From the NCBI GenBank assembly GCA_003117195.1, contig BDSI01000023.1, positions 1,184,391-1,248,390 on the forward strand: a stretch of 64,000 nt of DNA. The letters run 5' to 3'. The notes under the pieces were generated by a model. It saw only the letters and a program-made list of their open reading frames with translations. It was not told the DNA's origin and did not search any database. The DNA is from Eudorina sp. 2006-703-Eu-15 (taxonomy: Eukaryota > Chlorophyta > Chlorophyceae > Chlamydomonadales > Volvocaceae). Position numbers and translations under genes: made by a program. Below, one piece after another: positions 9,555 through 55,499 of this stretch. Within the stretch, counting starts at the first letter, position 1, and every line of letters starts with the position of its first letter.

Positions 9555-11287
9555 CTAATATCTCCGATCACGGTCGTCCTCCCAACCGCTGCGCCCGTCT
9601 CTCCGGTCCTCCATCCGTCCGCCACCCACCCTCCCTCGGTCTAACCGGTCTCTATCCTGTCCCCCCCTGCCGTCATCGCCGGCAGGGCGCTCGCTGCTCC
9701 GCGAATAGCCTGGCTGCTTGTCACCCAGCGACTCCCTTTCCTGCCAACGCTCCAGGTGTCCCGGCGCGGGAGGCAGACAGCCCCGTCTCGGCTCAGAGTT
9801 GCCAGAGCCTGACCCGGCTGGGTGGCTGCTGCTCCGGTTCCGATCGCTGCCGTGGTGCTGGCCGTGGAACCGACTATCGTCCAGGCTTCCTCCGCTGCTG
9901 ACCGACCGAGCCCTGGCTCCGCTGCCGCTCGCGCCGCCGGTCCTCCACGCCGCCGCCCCCGACGGGCCGACGGCTGCATCGGCATGAGGGCCCGTGCGGG
10001 GAGGTGGCGCGGCCCCAGCCGTGTGGCAACTACCGTTCACAACCGCACCGTCGAAACCGGGTTCGCCGTTGGCGGGCCCCGAGCACGGAGCTGCGCCGCC
10101 CCCCTCTGAACGAGGTCGCTTGGCCCCCGCCCACGAATCCGCTGCGCTGCCTTGCCGCCCGGCTGCCTGCTGAGGCCCCTCCGCGTCCACACTGCCGTCC
10201 CTGCTGCGTTTACCGCCGGCGCCACCCAGCAGGGCCTGTCGTGCCGGCTGGCGGGGCTCGGCACCCGATGTGGGTTGCAGCGCCAGCTGCGGACCCCCCT
10301 GCTGCTGGTGGTGGTGGTGGTGGGGGTGATGCCGTTGCGTCGCTTGCGCGACTTCCGCACGCAGGCTGTTGATCTCCGCCTGCTTGCGGGCCATCTCCTC
10401 CTTGGCCGTGTTGTAGAGACAAGATATGTTGCGCAGCAGGATATCCCTCTCCTCAGTGACTTCGTCCAACTGCGGCCCAGGCGAGAGGGTACAGGTGGGT
10501 GTGGATTGCAACATTGACGGCGAGGAGCAGTACCTGCACAATGAAGCTTGCACGAGTTCTGGTCGGGCTGCTCACATCAGGTCTGAAGGGTCGGCTCAGC
10601 CGCAAAGAGATCTCTCCATCCACCAACGACACCAAAGCGGGTCCGCTAACAGCAGCCAGAGGCCCAAGTTCCTTGAACGCCTGAGCTTCAGAGCTGCTTA
10701 GGTTCACCCACCCTTTTTAACCCACCTTGCGTTCATGGTCACGTAGTTTGGCTTTGAGCAGCTGCACCTCCGTGCTGCGGCCCCTCAGGGTCTCCTCCAG
10801 CTGCAGGGACACATCAGATGGGCAGGTGAGTGGGAGGTCGGAAGGTACAATCAGTGAGCACCACCAGGAAAGGTGGTTGGTATGCGGGTCGACGCTGACA
10901 CTCCGGTGTACCCGACCCGGGGGTCATAACCCGCCTCGACTGTCCTGTTATGGATCACTGAGCAGACAGCCCGACACTGCGCTCCAGGCTTGCACATAAG
11001 AGGTGGTGATTCGTCCAGCGTTCCCGTATGTTGCGTCCCGCCCACACGTCCTCAACCCGCCGCACCTCGTTAACCTTATGCTGCAAATACGTTTCGTGGT
11101 TCCCCGCGGCTGAAGGCCCAGCGAACAAGCCCTCGTACAAGTTCGCATCTGACGCGGCCATGCACATAACAGTTGTGCAACATGTGAGCTCGAGCACTGG
11201 GTTTGCAACGTTACATCAGCAGAACGGCACGCTACCTTCTCCAGTGTTAGTAGTCTCAGCCAAACTTCCATACAAATCATCTTCCAT
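9555..11287 (-). CDS. FLASH/CASP8AP2-like coiled-coil protein (374 aa model)
   Basis: Four minus-strand exons: 11236-11287, about 11066-11148, 10726-10800 and 9555-10469. The start ATG at 11287 gives MEDDLYGSLAETTNTGE. Exon 2 continues with 'ANLYEGLFAGPSAAG' and 'ETYLQHK'. Exon 3 is a 25-residue heptad-like helix. Exon 4 opens with 'LLRNISCLYNTAKEEM' and 'ARKQAEINSLR', then a His/Gln run and a long Arg/Ser/Asp/Gly-rich tail ending RDRRY. The order of acidic LYxxL motifs, NLYEG box, coiled coil and 'NIS.L..TA..E..RK..EI' matches the N-terminus of FLASH. In animals FLASH binds Lsm11 and recruits the cleavage complex to histone pre-mRNA. Junctions 1/2 and 3/4 keep phase. The exon 2 donor could be any of several in-frame GT codons. 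Alternative reading: a generic nuclear coiled-coil protein with an RS-like tail. Confidence 0.65.
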
Positions 11288-12054
11288 AATTTGTAGGACG
11301 GGCAAGAGTCCAAAAATGGCAAACGTAAAACTCACAAGGAACTGGACTGAAGCATACCGCGTTCAGTAAGAGTTTTCCTGTGCAGTGTGCACTGAATTTC
11401 TCATACAGCAAATTGGCGAACTGAAGGTAACGCAGAATTGGCGGAGAGTACGATCATGTGCAACCGTCTGTCAAAAATTTGCATGCATCGATGCATGGGG
11501 CGTAGATCAAATGCAAGGAATTGAGAATTTTCTGAAGTTTTGATGCCATACGTAAATTCTGAACTCGTCAGACACTTTATAGAGTAGGGCGCCGTCGGGC
11601 CGACTGCCTTTTCACCACAGGCCACGCAACTTTGCGCGCAGCAGTGTTATGTGATGTAACCCTCGATTCATGTATGGGAGGCGCAGGCCATAGCAACAGG
11701 TGCTTGAGTGGCGATGGCATACTTAACTGGCGGTAAGACTCTGTGTCCTCTGTAAAACCTTTGCATGCTTTTCACAATTCACCGGATCCATACTGCAGGA
11801 ACGCCAGAGCTCAATAGTTTTGTTGCGGAGGCGCTTCAAAAGCGGAACCGGAGCTATGAGGAGTAAGCAATAGGACAAAATCAGTGTTACGGCTTGGCAT
11901 TGCCACGCCTTGGGCAACGTGGGGTGCGATGTGACTTAAAGCACCCTGGCGGCGTTAAGTACAGGGGGAAGCGGTTTTCCCAACGGCGCCGCCGCGCGGC
12001 GTAGGCAAGGTCGGCCCAAAGGCACGTTAATTTGTATTTCTGCAACCGCCGCAG
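11288..12054. promoter_or_regulatory. Intergenic region between divergent FLASH-like and RRN3 genes
   Basis: The two genes point away from each other here. The AT-richer stretch 11380-11560 is the best place for a shared promoter. It must also contain the missing first exon(s) of RRN3, since the first resolved RRN3 exon is entered in phase 2. ATGGCATACTTAACTGGCG followed by GTAAGA near 11716 looks like a start exon, but its phase does not fit. Confidence 0.4.
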
Positions 12055-15000
12055 GCTCAAGGCAACCCTGCGGGAATGCCGCAAGCGGGTTGAGCAAGAG
12101 CCGGAAAGCGAGGAGGCCCTGTCGCAGCTCGCGACACTGGTAGGCTCCATAACTGCGAACGTGTCGTCCATCCACGAGCGGAAGCACGAGTCCATCGTCA
12201 CCGATGTCCTCAGCATCAAATTGTGGAGCGCAGCGCCCGTAAGTAGGCATACATAGCAAGCTTGTGCCGTACGAGCGCTGCGTGCCGCCCAAGTGGGCAG
12301 ACTACGGGGCTTACCCGGACACCCCAGGGCCAAGGCATTCCTTCCGCTCCCCTGCGCAGGTCGTTTTGGCGTCTGTATTGGACTTTGCGCGGAACTTGGT
12401 GGTGGCGAACTCAGCTTTCACGCACACCTGCCTGCAGCTCATCGTGTACAGCTTCACGCCGCCCCCGGGGTCGATGTCCCCGGGAGATCCCTCCCAGGAT
12501 CCCAACGGCGTCTGGCGGCCGTCGGAGCAGGCGCTGGCGGTCCAGCAGGCGGTCCTCTCCATACTGAGCCGGATCCTGGGCCTCGTGCCCACCGCGCCGA
12601 CCAACATGCTTCCACTCATCGTGTCTCAGATGCCGCACAAGCTGCGGGACCGCAACACCCAGTGCCTGTACTTATCGGCGCTCTTTCGGATCGCGGAGGA
12701 CCGGTCGGGCGCTCCGATCAAGGAGGCCCTGCTCACGACGGTGATTGAACATCTGTTGTCCTTGGATGTTGAGATCAAGTGGGAGGACATCGTGGACGTG
12801 CCGACAGGTGAGCACAGATGGGACGAGGCGCGAGTCAGCATCGCAGTTAGGAAGGGGATCAGCCTGTGGAGTGCCAGGACAAGGTGGCAGGTGCTTGGTT
12901 GTCAAGTCAGGGCTGTGGACATGGGCAGTGATGTCAGAGGTGCACCTCTCAAGGCACGTGCCTCCCGCGCGCTGAGTTCAACCTCAGACTCTAAACGTGC
13001 GTGCATCACCAGTTTCCAACCACTGGTTCGTGCCGTGAAACGCACCGCTAGCGAGGATATGTCGTGCGTGCCGGTGGTAAAACGTCTCAGAAACCAGAAT
13101 ATCCTTGGGCATTGGCCTTCGGTCATTTTGCCATCCGCGTCTTCGGGGACTCGGACAGGAGGGGCGTCATCATCCTGTTGCGCGCCAGCTGTCCGCCACA
13201 AGTCTTCAGATGGGCCCTTGCGGTGTCCCTGTGTATTCCTGTTCCAAGGCCCTTGATGACACGGCGTTGGTGCACCCTGAAACTCTTGGAGATTCGGCTT
13301 CCAAACCTAGGCGCGAACTCCGCCGGAACTGGTTTTGCAGTTGGAGGATGAAGAGCGGTTGCGAAGCGACTTCATAGCGGACCATGAGCAATGGCGCGTG
13401 GCATCGCAGGACGGACACGCCGAGTATTGGCGGCGTGGATGTCCATGCGATTCAAACTCTGGAGACCGACTAGTGCGGAGGACCGAACCGCAGGCATGGT
13501 ACGAGGGTATCAGAGGGCGAGCGAAAGGCGGCACCGCACAGACAGCGACTGACTTTTGTCTGCCTCTCTTGTCGGTCCTGATACCATGTTATCACGACGA
13601 GGGGCGATGGTCGCAGCCGAGCCATGCGCACAACCCACCGCGCATGGTTGGCCGGGAAACCCCATCAATGGGCGATCTCGCGTCAAGAGGAAGGACAGAC
13701 GAGGTCTTGGTCCCGTCGGATGCAGAGATATTCTCGGGGGCGCATTGGTTCAACATGGAATGAAGTACCTGGTGATTGTTAAATGTGCACTGCAACACAT
13801 GCGCCCTGGGGTAACCTACTAGTGAGAGTGGCGTACCTCAATCAAACGGTGCCAAGTCCGAGCCGGGGCAATGCTTTCAAAGGAACGCCGTAACGATGGC
13901 AAGCAAGTCTACGATGACCGCCAGGCACCCAATCACCAGCGGGTTCGCCACCGGCGCCTGGGCAATGCGATCCGCTGGCTTTCGCGTCCTGCGCCACACT
14001 GGTGGCGAGACGTATCGCATTCCGCGATACGCCCGTCGGTCATGTACCCATGTTGGTGCTTTAAACAGCCGTACTTTGTGTCGACGCTCATGGCACTGCT
14101 TGAGCTGTGCGAAGCCCGCCCGGGTCTGTGCCATCCACACAGTCTGAAGTGCGGACCGTCCGCGGGTCGCGTTAACCTTGCCACGACGATAACCTCCTGC
14201 GCCGCCATTCCTTTCAAATCTCTGATGCTTGACGGATACCGTGTCCATGTGTGTGGGTGCCTCAGGGGAGGAGGAGGAGCCAGACGACGGCGCGAACGAG
14301 GACGTCTTTGAGCTGGAGGAGATGTTGGCCAGCGAGCTGGACATCAACGCGGGGCCTGAGGAGCTCGCGCAGCGACACGCCATGCTCGCGATGCGGCACG
14401 GCGCGGCTGGGGATGGGCGCGGCGGCTGGGAGGGCGCTGTGGCCGGGGGTCACGGCGGCGGGGCGTGCGGCCAGAAGCCGCAGCAGGCGCCGAACGCGCG
14501 GCCGCCAGTGGATGAGATGGCCAACAAGATGGACAGCATGATGGAGCTGGTCTTTGAGCATATGGCCAAGCGCATCGCAGCGGGTGGGTGGGTGGGTGCG
14601 ACTGCGGCATGAATTGCCACCCCGTTTGGTCAAAAGTTGGAGTTTGAATCAAAATGCTTATGACGCGCGGGTACGCAGTGGCGAACTGTCTACGACGAAG
14701 AGCATTTAGAGGGACAATGAAATCCAATGTCTGTTTGAGTTTTCATACCCACATCCGTACAGCATGGCACGACCGATAAGACAGCGAACAACGGCACAAC
14801 GGTCAATGCCCTGGTGCCCCCTGACTGTAGGGGATCTACGGCCGATGTGGGACACGCTCCTCGCGGCCTTCGAGCGCACCATTCTCAACACGCATCGGTC
14901 GAAGTTCACGCAGTTTTTGCTGTTCTACGCCTGCATCCACAATCCCGCGGTCTGCTCCCAAAGCCTGGTCCGCCTGCTGCTTTCGCGGCTGCGTGACTCG

Positions 15001-16396
15001 AGGCAGGCGCCCATTACACGGACCGCATGCGCTGCGTACCTGGCGTCCTTCCTCGCTCGAGCGGCGTTCGTGCCGGACGTGCTGGTGGTGAAGGCGCTTC
15101 AGGAGCTTGCGTCCTTCTGCATGGACTACTGCAAAAGTCAGAACGGGAGCGCGGGGAATCTGGCGGCCCTGGCGGCACCGCGCGCCTCAGCCCTGGGCAC
15201 GGAGTCAGCGGCCATGATGGCCCTGAACGCCGAGGCCGCGGCGGCCCACACGCAGCGGCATCAGACGTTCTTTGCTGCAGTGCAGGCCATACTGTACGTG
15301 ATGTGCTATCACATGCAATCGCTGGTTGGCGACGCGCAGCAGCAGCAAGCACAGCAACAAGGACAGCAGCAAGGTGCTGGGAAAACTTCGGAGCAGGGTG
15401 GTCCCCGCCCCGGCAAGGACCGGAAAGAGCTGGTCGACGCGGTCATGGCGCTGGTGCGAGGTCCAGTGTGGCAGCTGCTGAACCACCGGCTGCAGCCGCT
15501 GGGAGCGTGCCTGCCGTCGGTCGCTGCGGAGTTTGTTCACCAAGCCGCGTCGCTGGGCATTGTGGACTGTCGGTCGCTGTTAACGCAAGTGGAGCCCGGG
15601 ACGCGGTCGCAACGGCCGCTGGAGATGTTCTTCCCATTCGACCCGTACCTGCTGCGCCGGTCGAGCCGCTTCCTGCAGCTGAAGGCGAGCTACGTTCGGT
15701 GGCGGCATGGGCACCCGCAGGCCGCAGCCGGTGCGGGCGGAGCGGCGACGGTGGACAGCGACTCCGATGACGGCGAGGAAGCAGATGGCCAAGCGTCCGG
15801 CGACAGCGAAGGTGCGGCTTTAGAAGCGCTATAGCTGGCGGTCAGTCCGGCGTCCTGGATGTTGCCATCGTGGCTAGGACTGCTTGGACATTGCGGTTGT
15901 TACATCGAGAGCGTAACCCTTTTGCTCCTACTAATGCTGCTTTGAAAATCCCACAGTGGACGACCCGGAGGCGAGCTTGAGCAACAGCGACGATGACGAC
16001 GACGGCGAGGAGAGCGACGACGAGGAGCTAGCGGAGCCGTCCATGCCGTCCGACGCGATGCTCCACGACCCCACACACCGGCTGCAAGCGGGGGCTGCAA
16101 TACCTGCCAGGCACCGCCCACGCGGCTTGCCAGGCGCCAGCCACGCCAGGCCGCATGGCCGAGGGCGTGTAGGCAGCGTCGTGATGGGAACATCGTACAT
16201 GTCGTACGCGTCGACGGAGACAGCTAGCCAAGGCGATGGAGCCGCGTCGCCGTACGGCATGTCGCCACACGACCACTGCTTTGATATGCTAGTCCGTAAT
16301 CCGCTGGGCAGCTCCCCGGGTGTCGTGCCTATGTCACTTGGCACTCCGGAAATGCAGTACATCTCACAGGTGCCGTTGCGAATAGGACGGCAATAA
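12055..16396 (+). CDS. RRN3: RNA polymerase I-specific transcription initiation factor RRN3 (TIF-IA), N-terminus missing
   Basis: RRN3 bridges RNA polymerase I and the promoter-bound selectivity factor, and growth signals control it. Five exons join in phase: 12055-12238, 12360-12807, 14266-14583, 14831-15811, 15957-16396 (789 residues). The HEAT-like RRN3 signatures are clear: 'TNMLPLIVSQMPHKL', 'DRNTQCLYLSALFR', 'NKMDSMMELVFEHM', 'FLLFYACIHNP', 'YLASFLARAAFVPDVLVV', 'LGACLPSVAAEF' and 'LEMFFPFDPYLLRRS'. The last exon is an acidic Asp/Glu run, then a Ser/Pro/Met-rich tail (SSPGVVPMSLGTPEM), as at the C-terminus of other RRN3 proteins. Lineage-specific insertions include an acidic stretch in exon 3 and a Gln-rich run at 15339-15370. 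The first resolved exon is entered in phase 2, so at least one 5' exon is missing. Confidence 0.9.
12808..14265 (+). other. 1,458-bp RRN3 intron
   Basis: Donor ACAG|GTGAGC and acceptor CCTCAG join in phase 1, giving ...VPTG-EEEEPDD. It is by far the longest intron of the gene. The open frame at 13335-13763 inside it shows no family signature. I found no terminal repeats. Confidence 0.75.
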
Positions 16397-16453
16397 ACAC
16401 GGTGGGCTGTTTCGCCTGCCGTGTGCGGGTTCAACGTACGTCCACTGCTGCGA

Positions 16454-16458
16454 TGTAA
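16454..16458 (+). terminator. Candidate TGTAA poly(A) signal of RRN3
   Basis: TGTAA, the usual volvocine polyadenylation signal, lies 58 bases after the RRN3 stop. Confidence 0.5.
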
Positions 16459-16740
16459 GACGTGCCAGAAAGTGCTGTGCGAGTGTGCGTACCGCAGGTT
16501 AGTTAATCACTTCGGGACTGAGGAGTGGCGATGTTAGGATAGGTTACAGTGCAGCGATGATAAGCAGGCGAGCGATAGGGACGATATATTGTTGAGCGTT
16601 CTATGCATATAGTCATGGTGGCATGAGCGCGGCTGAGGGCAGAGAGGATGTATTGGACAGCGGCGGGTGCCACGCATGTGAAGAGCCAAGACCATTACAA
16701 TACTTCCGAAGGTAGGCCCGGATTGGGCAATCCGGAAATT

Positions 16741-16745
16741 TTACA
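16741..16745 (-). terminator. Candidate TGTAA poly(A) signal of the SSB gene
   Basis: TTACA on the plus strand, TGTAA on the minus strand, about 480 bases beyond the SSB stop. I saw no closer copy. Confidence 0.3.
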
Positions 16746-17228
16746 ATTAACCGTATGGCGTCTGCTTTTGCTGCAACCAATCGTGGCGCGAACATCTACA
16801 GCCACTGGAAGGTGAGCCTAGCAACCAACTGTGGGGATGCAGCTCTGCATCCGCTCGCGCAGCGTCTCCCAAGGGAGGCCGCCTTGACGAAAACTATTCG
16901 GCTGAAATCGACAAACACGAAGACACTCAGTCCGTACCCCTCAAATGTCAAGTAAATATATTCCATGTTTACTTGCGGAACTCTGTCGGGCGGTGCAAAA
17001 CATACGGCCTCGCAGACCGCCCACGGGTCACCGGAAGTCCCCGAATGTCAGTCTAAACCATACGTTGACCTGCCTAGACATCGAGCTTACGATGCTGGCC
17101 CTGCATAGACCCAGACTCATGCATCAAACTCCTTGAGGAGCTGTAGCATCACGTCGTCCACACGGGGCGCCGCTGCAAATCACCCACCCTAAAACCCTGC
17201 ACGCTTCCCTCGGCTTGTTTGCTGCTGG

Positions 17229-17909
17229 CTATGCTCCGACCGTGACCAGCTCGAACTCTATGAGCGACATGTTGTTGGTTGTCTGCAGGCCATGAGGGGG
17301 CAACAAGGGGCCACACCGCAATAGCTCAGCCAGGCTCCTCCCGCGCGTAGACATCGATGAGTCTGATCACATCAGACCAGCAAACGATATTTCCATAAGA
17401 TAGATTGGGATAGCCATGATGCGGTGATTGGCAACTTACGTTGACGGGACCGTCAAGATCACCGCCGGCCTCCACCTTGCCGCTGTCCACGGAGAGCCGC
17501 ATCGACCCACGGTAGATATCCACCTTTGCTCCTTTCAATGTAATCGTCGCGCCTTTTTGTGCAACGTCCACTGCAAGTCCACCAGTCGTGTGACCATCGT
17601 GCAACGGGTGTCCCATAAAGCTGCGTTCCATATTCACAGAACTTACCCTGCTCATTCCGCGCAACAAACACGATCACTCCCGTGTGGTCTGCCACCAGAC
17701 ATTCGGCCACTTTCACAGCGGGAGCTTTGGGTCCTCGCTGCCGGGTCAGGACAGTTGTTGCTTCAACGACCTGTTGAATTGCATAATACAACAGGATGAT
17801 CAGCCTGAATCGAATGCGTTTTGATTAATCGAGGAATCGCCACTTTGCACACCTTGACAGTGAGAGTCAAGTTCTTTTGGTCTGGGCGCAAGCTGATCAC
17901 GGTGGTCAT
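17229..17909 (-). CDS. OB-fold single-stranded nucleic-acid-binding protein, SOSS complex subunit B (hSSB1/2) type
   Basis: Four minus-strand exons, 17853-17909, 17647-17770, 17440-17570 and 17229-17282, join in perfect phase to give 121 residues. The protein starts MTTVISLRPDQKNLTL. It continues with 'VVEATTVLTRQRG', 'VAECLVADHTGVIVFVARN', 'KVDIYRGSMRLSVD' and the C-terminal 'NNMSLIEFELV'. This is one OB fold from end to end, as in the short land-plant homologues and the OB domain of human SOSS-B/NABP proteins. Those bind single-stranded DNA at breaks and help ATM-dependent repair. The ATG sits in context AAAATGACC and aligns with the family start. An in-frame ATG 63 bases upstream would add a hydrophobic leader not seen in the family. 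The long disordered tail of animal SOSS-B is absent. Confidence 0.88.
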
Positions 17910-18465
17910 TTTAAAAAATAGCGATTGGATTGTCGACAACAAAAGTAGATAGTCCAAATTATGCGACTGCAACCCACATTGCAGGCACTTTTTTCCTCAG
18001 CATGCGACCCGTACAGCTCCGTACGCTTGCCTCCAAGCAAGAATTGCGAAATGCTGGATCTGGACGCACATCCCATTAGTTCAGATGAATCCATGTAAGA
18101 CTACATTGAGAGTTGCAGGTGATAGAAAATTGTGTGAAAGTAACCTGGTGTGCGCTTTGGGAACGAGACCCTAACACGTGTTTCCTTCACTCCTGGCGCG
18201 CAGCCTCCGCCATCATGTACCATTTAATGCCCGATATGCGCTACAACCAGAAACTCGCGTCTTGTTCCGCATTTTGGCCTGTTCAGTTGTGAACCTGAGC
18301 TTCCGGTCCGGTTGTGCGCATCCTAACTTCTCGGGGGAGTTCGGCTCTCACACGTTGATTGCTTTCTGCCATGGATGCTGCTGCCGGCCGTGCTGGACGG
18401 AAACGTTTTCGTCCAAGCGGCTGAAACCGGGCTCGCCGTCTGCGTCCACGGCGTAGCAATTTCCA
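17910..18465. promoter_or_regulatory. 556-bp divergent promoter region (SSB / glucan synthase)
   Basis: The SSB start at 17909 (minus) and the glucan synthase start at 18466 (plus) point apart. The half near SSB is AT-rich (17900-17960). The other half is GC-rich and presumably carries the 5' leader of the synthase. No specific motif could be assigned. Confidence 0.5.
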
Positions 18466-52272
<33,807 letters not shown>

Positions 52273-55200
52273 GGGAGGGAGGGAGGGGCTGGGTGAGGGC
52301 GGGGCGGGGCCGTCCAGGGAGCCCCCCGGAGAGCAGCTTTGCGAGTGAGGCGGCAGGTGGGAGGGGGGTGTCCTAGGGTCTGAGGTCTGAGGTGGGGGGC
52401 GGGGTCAGGGGCCGCCCGGCGGGAGTGAGGCCGGCTGCGAGCCGGTCATCCATGCTCCGTGCGGCAGTCCCTCGGGCCGGGCCGCCGCGGCAGGGAGGGG
52501 CGGCAGGGAGGGGGGGACCACGGAGTGTTGAGGGGTGAGGTTCGCGTCGGACGGTGGTGGCAGCGACGGAAGTGATCGAGTGCTCCAGTGCTCCAGGAGG
52601 GGAGGGGAGGGGAGGGGGGAGATCGCAAGAGGCTGCAACAGCGCAGCAGTGCCTGGCTGCCGCACAACTTGCCGGCAGGGGCAGTGGTCGTACCGCAGAG
52701 GAGGCGATATGATGTTTTGGTTTGATGTGTATTTCTCCGGGAGGGGAATAGTACGGCAGTAGCTGCATTTTCGCGCCACGCGCCGCCTCCAGTCCGAGGC
52801 CGTTCCCAAAACATATCCGGATCGGATCCAGCGTCCGGATCCAATCCTGTCTAGGCATATGTGTACTGTACCGTTCATATCTGCTGCCCAGTGGCCGCTT
52901 GTGGTATTGCGTGCGCTGTTCTTGCCGCGCTTCGCGTCGCGGGGTGTGTGTGTGTATTTTTGAATGCTTTTGGTGCGCCGGTACGATAATAATAATCTGG
53001 TGTACGGCGGGATGTACTGCACTGGGAGGGAGGGAGAGAGGGGCATACACACACGCGCGGAGCGTTGGCTGTATGCGCGTGCGTGTATGTGTGTACGTGC
53101 GTGAGTGTGTGTGCGGCGCAGCTGTCGAGCGCTTCATTTTTTCCGTACAGCAGTACAGCAGTACTGACGTGTCTTCTCAAATTCTGTGACGATCCGGGGC
53201 GGTGGTTGAGTGGGGGCTGTTGCATCCTGCCGCCTCCTCTCTCTCCCACCCCTGCGGCCGTTTCCCTCCACTGCACGCGCAACCCTCAAACCCACACGCG
53301 CCCCCCAGCGCTGTTCCCCCTGACCCGGGTGAACCCATCCCTTCAACTTAGTCACAATAAGGAGCTGGCTGGGTGGCTTGTTGCTGGCATGCCACTTGCG
53401 CGCTGATATGTACGTCTGTCCGCACGTCCGTACGACACACCTGGTGTACTTGCAGGGGGGCCCTCCCGTCAGCCATCCGGCAGCACCCTCCCCTGTCGGG
53501 GCTGGGTGGGTGGGGGGGGGGTGCGTGGTCTGTGTGTACTTGATGCCTACCCCCACCGGGGCACGATGCTTACTCGCTGGCCAAACACTTAAGACTTCAC
53601 CCCCTCACCACCCCAATCCAATCCAATCCAATCCAATACACACGCACACACACCTTTATGACGGCGACAGAGCTGCTCGTAGTTACAGGGCGCCATGGCT
53701 CGCCCTCGCCCCCTCACCTTAGTGATGCGGTCGCCAGCGCGCCGCCATAAGTGTGGGCGGTGTGCTCCTTGAGTTGCGTCGGTCGGTCGGTCGGTCGGTC
53801 GGTCGGTGGGTGGGTGTGCAACCACACCGCACTCACAGACACACGGCCGTGGATGGTCGGTGACGTCATACGGATGACATCATACGATAATGGTGATGTG
53901 CTATAGGGTAGGGTGTCACTTGGCGTGGCGTGGTGGGGTGGGGTGTGCTCACCCTTGTACGGCGCCAGTGTGCCGGGCTTTTTATTAAGGATGTTGCAGC
54001 GGACCCCCGGGCTGCTGCTGCTGCTGCGACGGCTGTTGCTCCTCCCAAACTGCACACACCCGCCAGGACGGGCGGGCGGGCGGGCGGGCGTGTGACTGCC
54101 TCCGCGAGAGAATGTGCGTATATATGTATGTATGTGCGAGTGTGTTTGTGTGTATGTACGGCAGCTATTGATACTATGTACCTTTATAGGCCTCGTTAGG
54201 TTGGTACGGCACCTGTGTCATCGTCCCGTTGCTGACAGACATGCGGGTACGGCACCCGATCCCTAGAGGACCTCCGAATGCGCTCAGTCGTTCTTCCCCG
54301 GCAGGAAGGTGAGGGGGGGACCGGAGGTCCGTGTGTGCGAGGTCATGGCTCGTTGCAGTGATGCAGGGCCGGACGCCTCGAGGGAGCGTGCGATGTGCGA
54401 TATTTGTGTTCAGGTGTTCAGGTCCCGGGGGCCGGCTGGCCGGCGGCCGCGTTGGGCCGTTGATGCCGTTGGGGGTTTCAAGCGGTTTGGCGGCATCGGA
54501 CACCCGGACGGCCGTGTGCCGGTTTCGGTTCAAATAAGCTGCGCGGATTTTGTTTTGTCACCATGTCTCGTAATGTTGGTGCGTGGGCTGGGTTGAGACC
54601 GTTGGCGCGTTGGGTCTTCAGGGCATGCCTGTCTGTCTGACCCCCGAGGACGGATGCGCCGCGGTGGCAGGCACAGTGGCAGCGGGGCCACGTGGGTTGA
54701 CACGCAAGTCAGTGCCCAGGAGATGTAAATCGGCCTCTGAGAATCATCGCATGGAGTCGTCTGCTGCTGCTTGAGCACTTGAGAGGGCCTGCGACTGGGG
54801 AAAGTAAGCGCGTGCGGATCAAGGACGGCGCCAGCTGCAGGCCTCTACAGACTTGCACCGTTCGGACGGGGACCCACTTCGGGGCTCTTCATGCTCAGTA
54901 GCGGTATTAGCGCAAAGACCTCGGGGATAAGCGATGGTCGGTAAAGAATGGCGCTGGGCGACATCCACAACGGGTACTTCGCTTGCTCTTTTGCCGGGTA
55001 GTCGGATGCTTTGAAGGAGGGTCGTCGGCACCCACAGTGATTGGTAATTGCTTAGTTGATTATTCATAGATCTGGTTGAGAATCGGGTCGAGCGTGAAAC
55101 CGGGGGTTTCGTTGCGCTCGACACGGCATGGTGCGACGACGGTTCGAAGTGGCGTGCCTGATTGCGCTTCTCAGATGCGCTGATGACATAGTAATATTGA

Positions 55201-55499
55201 AGCGTAATCTATGCAAACAGGTGCAGCGCCCTCAGGTTGCGTGGCATTCTGTACTTTCGGCATCGCGACTACGTACCGTGAGTGGCGGTTGATTCAGTGT
55301 CTCTGCTGGTCGTTCTATAGCAGGACTTTGCACAGCAACCTGACAATCGTTATGCTGGATTGTTGAAAAGTCACACGCAATACGCTTTTGAGACATCTAA
55401 GCGCAGCTGGGATACGTAGCTTCCGGCACCACTTGCCTTCCGAGTGCACAGCCTCCGTCGACGCGCGCACACCGCGCGTCGCAACACTTTACGGGGGAA
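52273..55499. other. 3.2-kb gene-free stretch after the glucan synthase
   Basis: Presumably the synthase 3' UTR followed by intergenic DNA. Short tandem runs occur: CCAAT at 53616-53638, GGTC at 53778-53808 and GGGC at 54070-54090. TGTAA occurs at 54724-54728, too far to assign safely. From about 54800 the composition becomes AT-richer, as expected of the promoter region of the next gene. No coding exon supported. Confidence 0.5.

Larger units (their letters stand above)
16397..17228. other. Convergent 3' region of RRN3 and the SSB gene
   Basis: Both flanking genes end here. Apart from the two candidate poly(A) signals listed separately, I see no coding exon. Confidence 0.6.

Noticed and set aside
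15027..15770. 247-residue frame overlapping RRN3
   Set aside because: It is in a different frame from the clearly conserved RRN3 sequence and is Ala/Gly/Arg-rich shadow.
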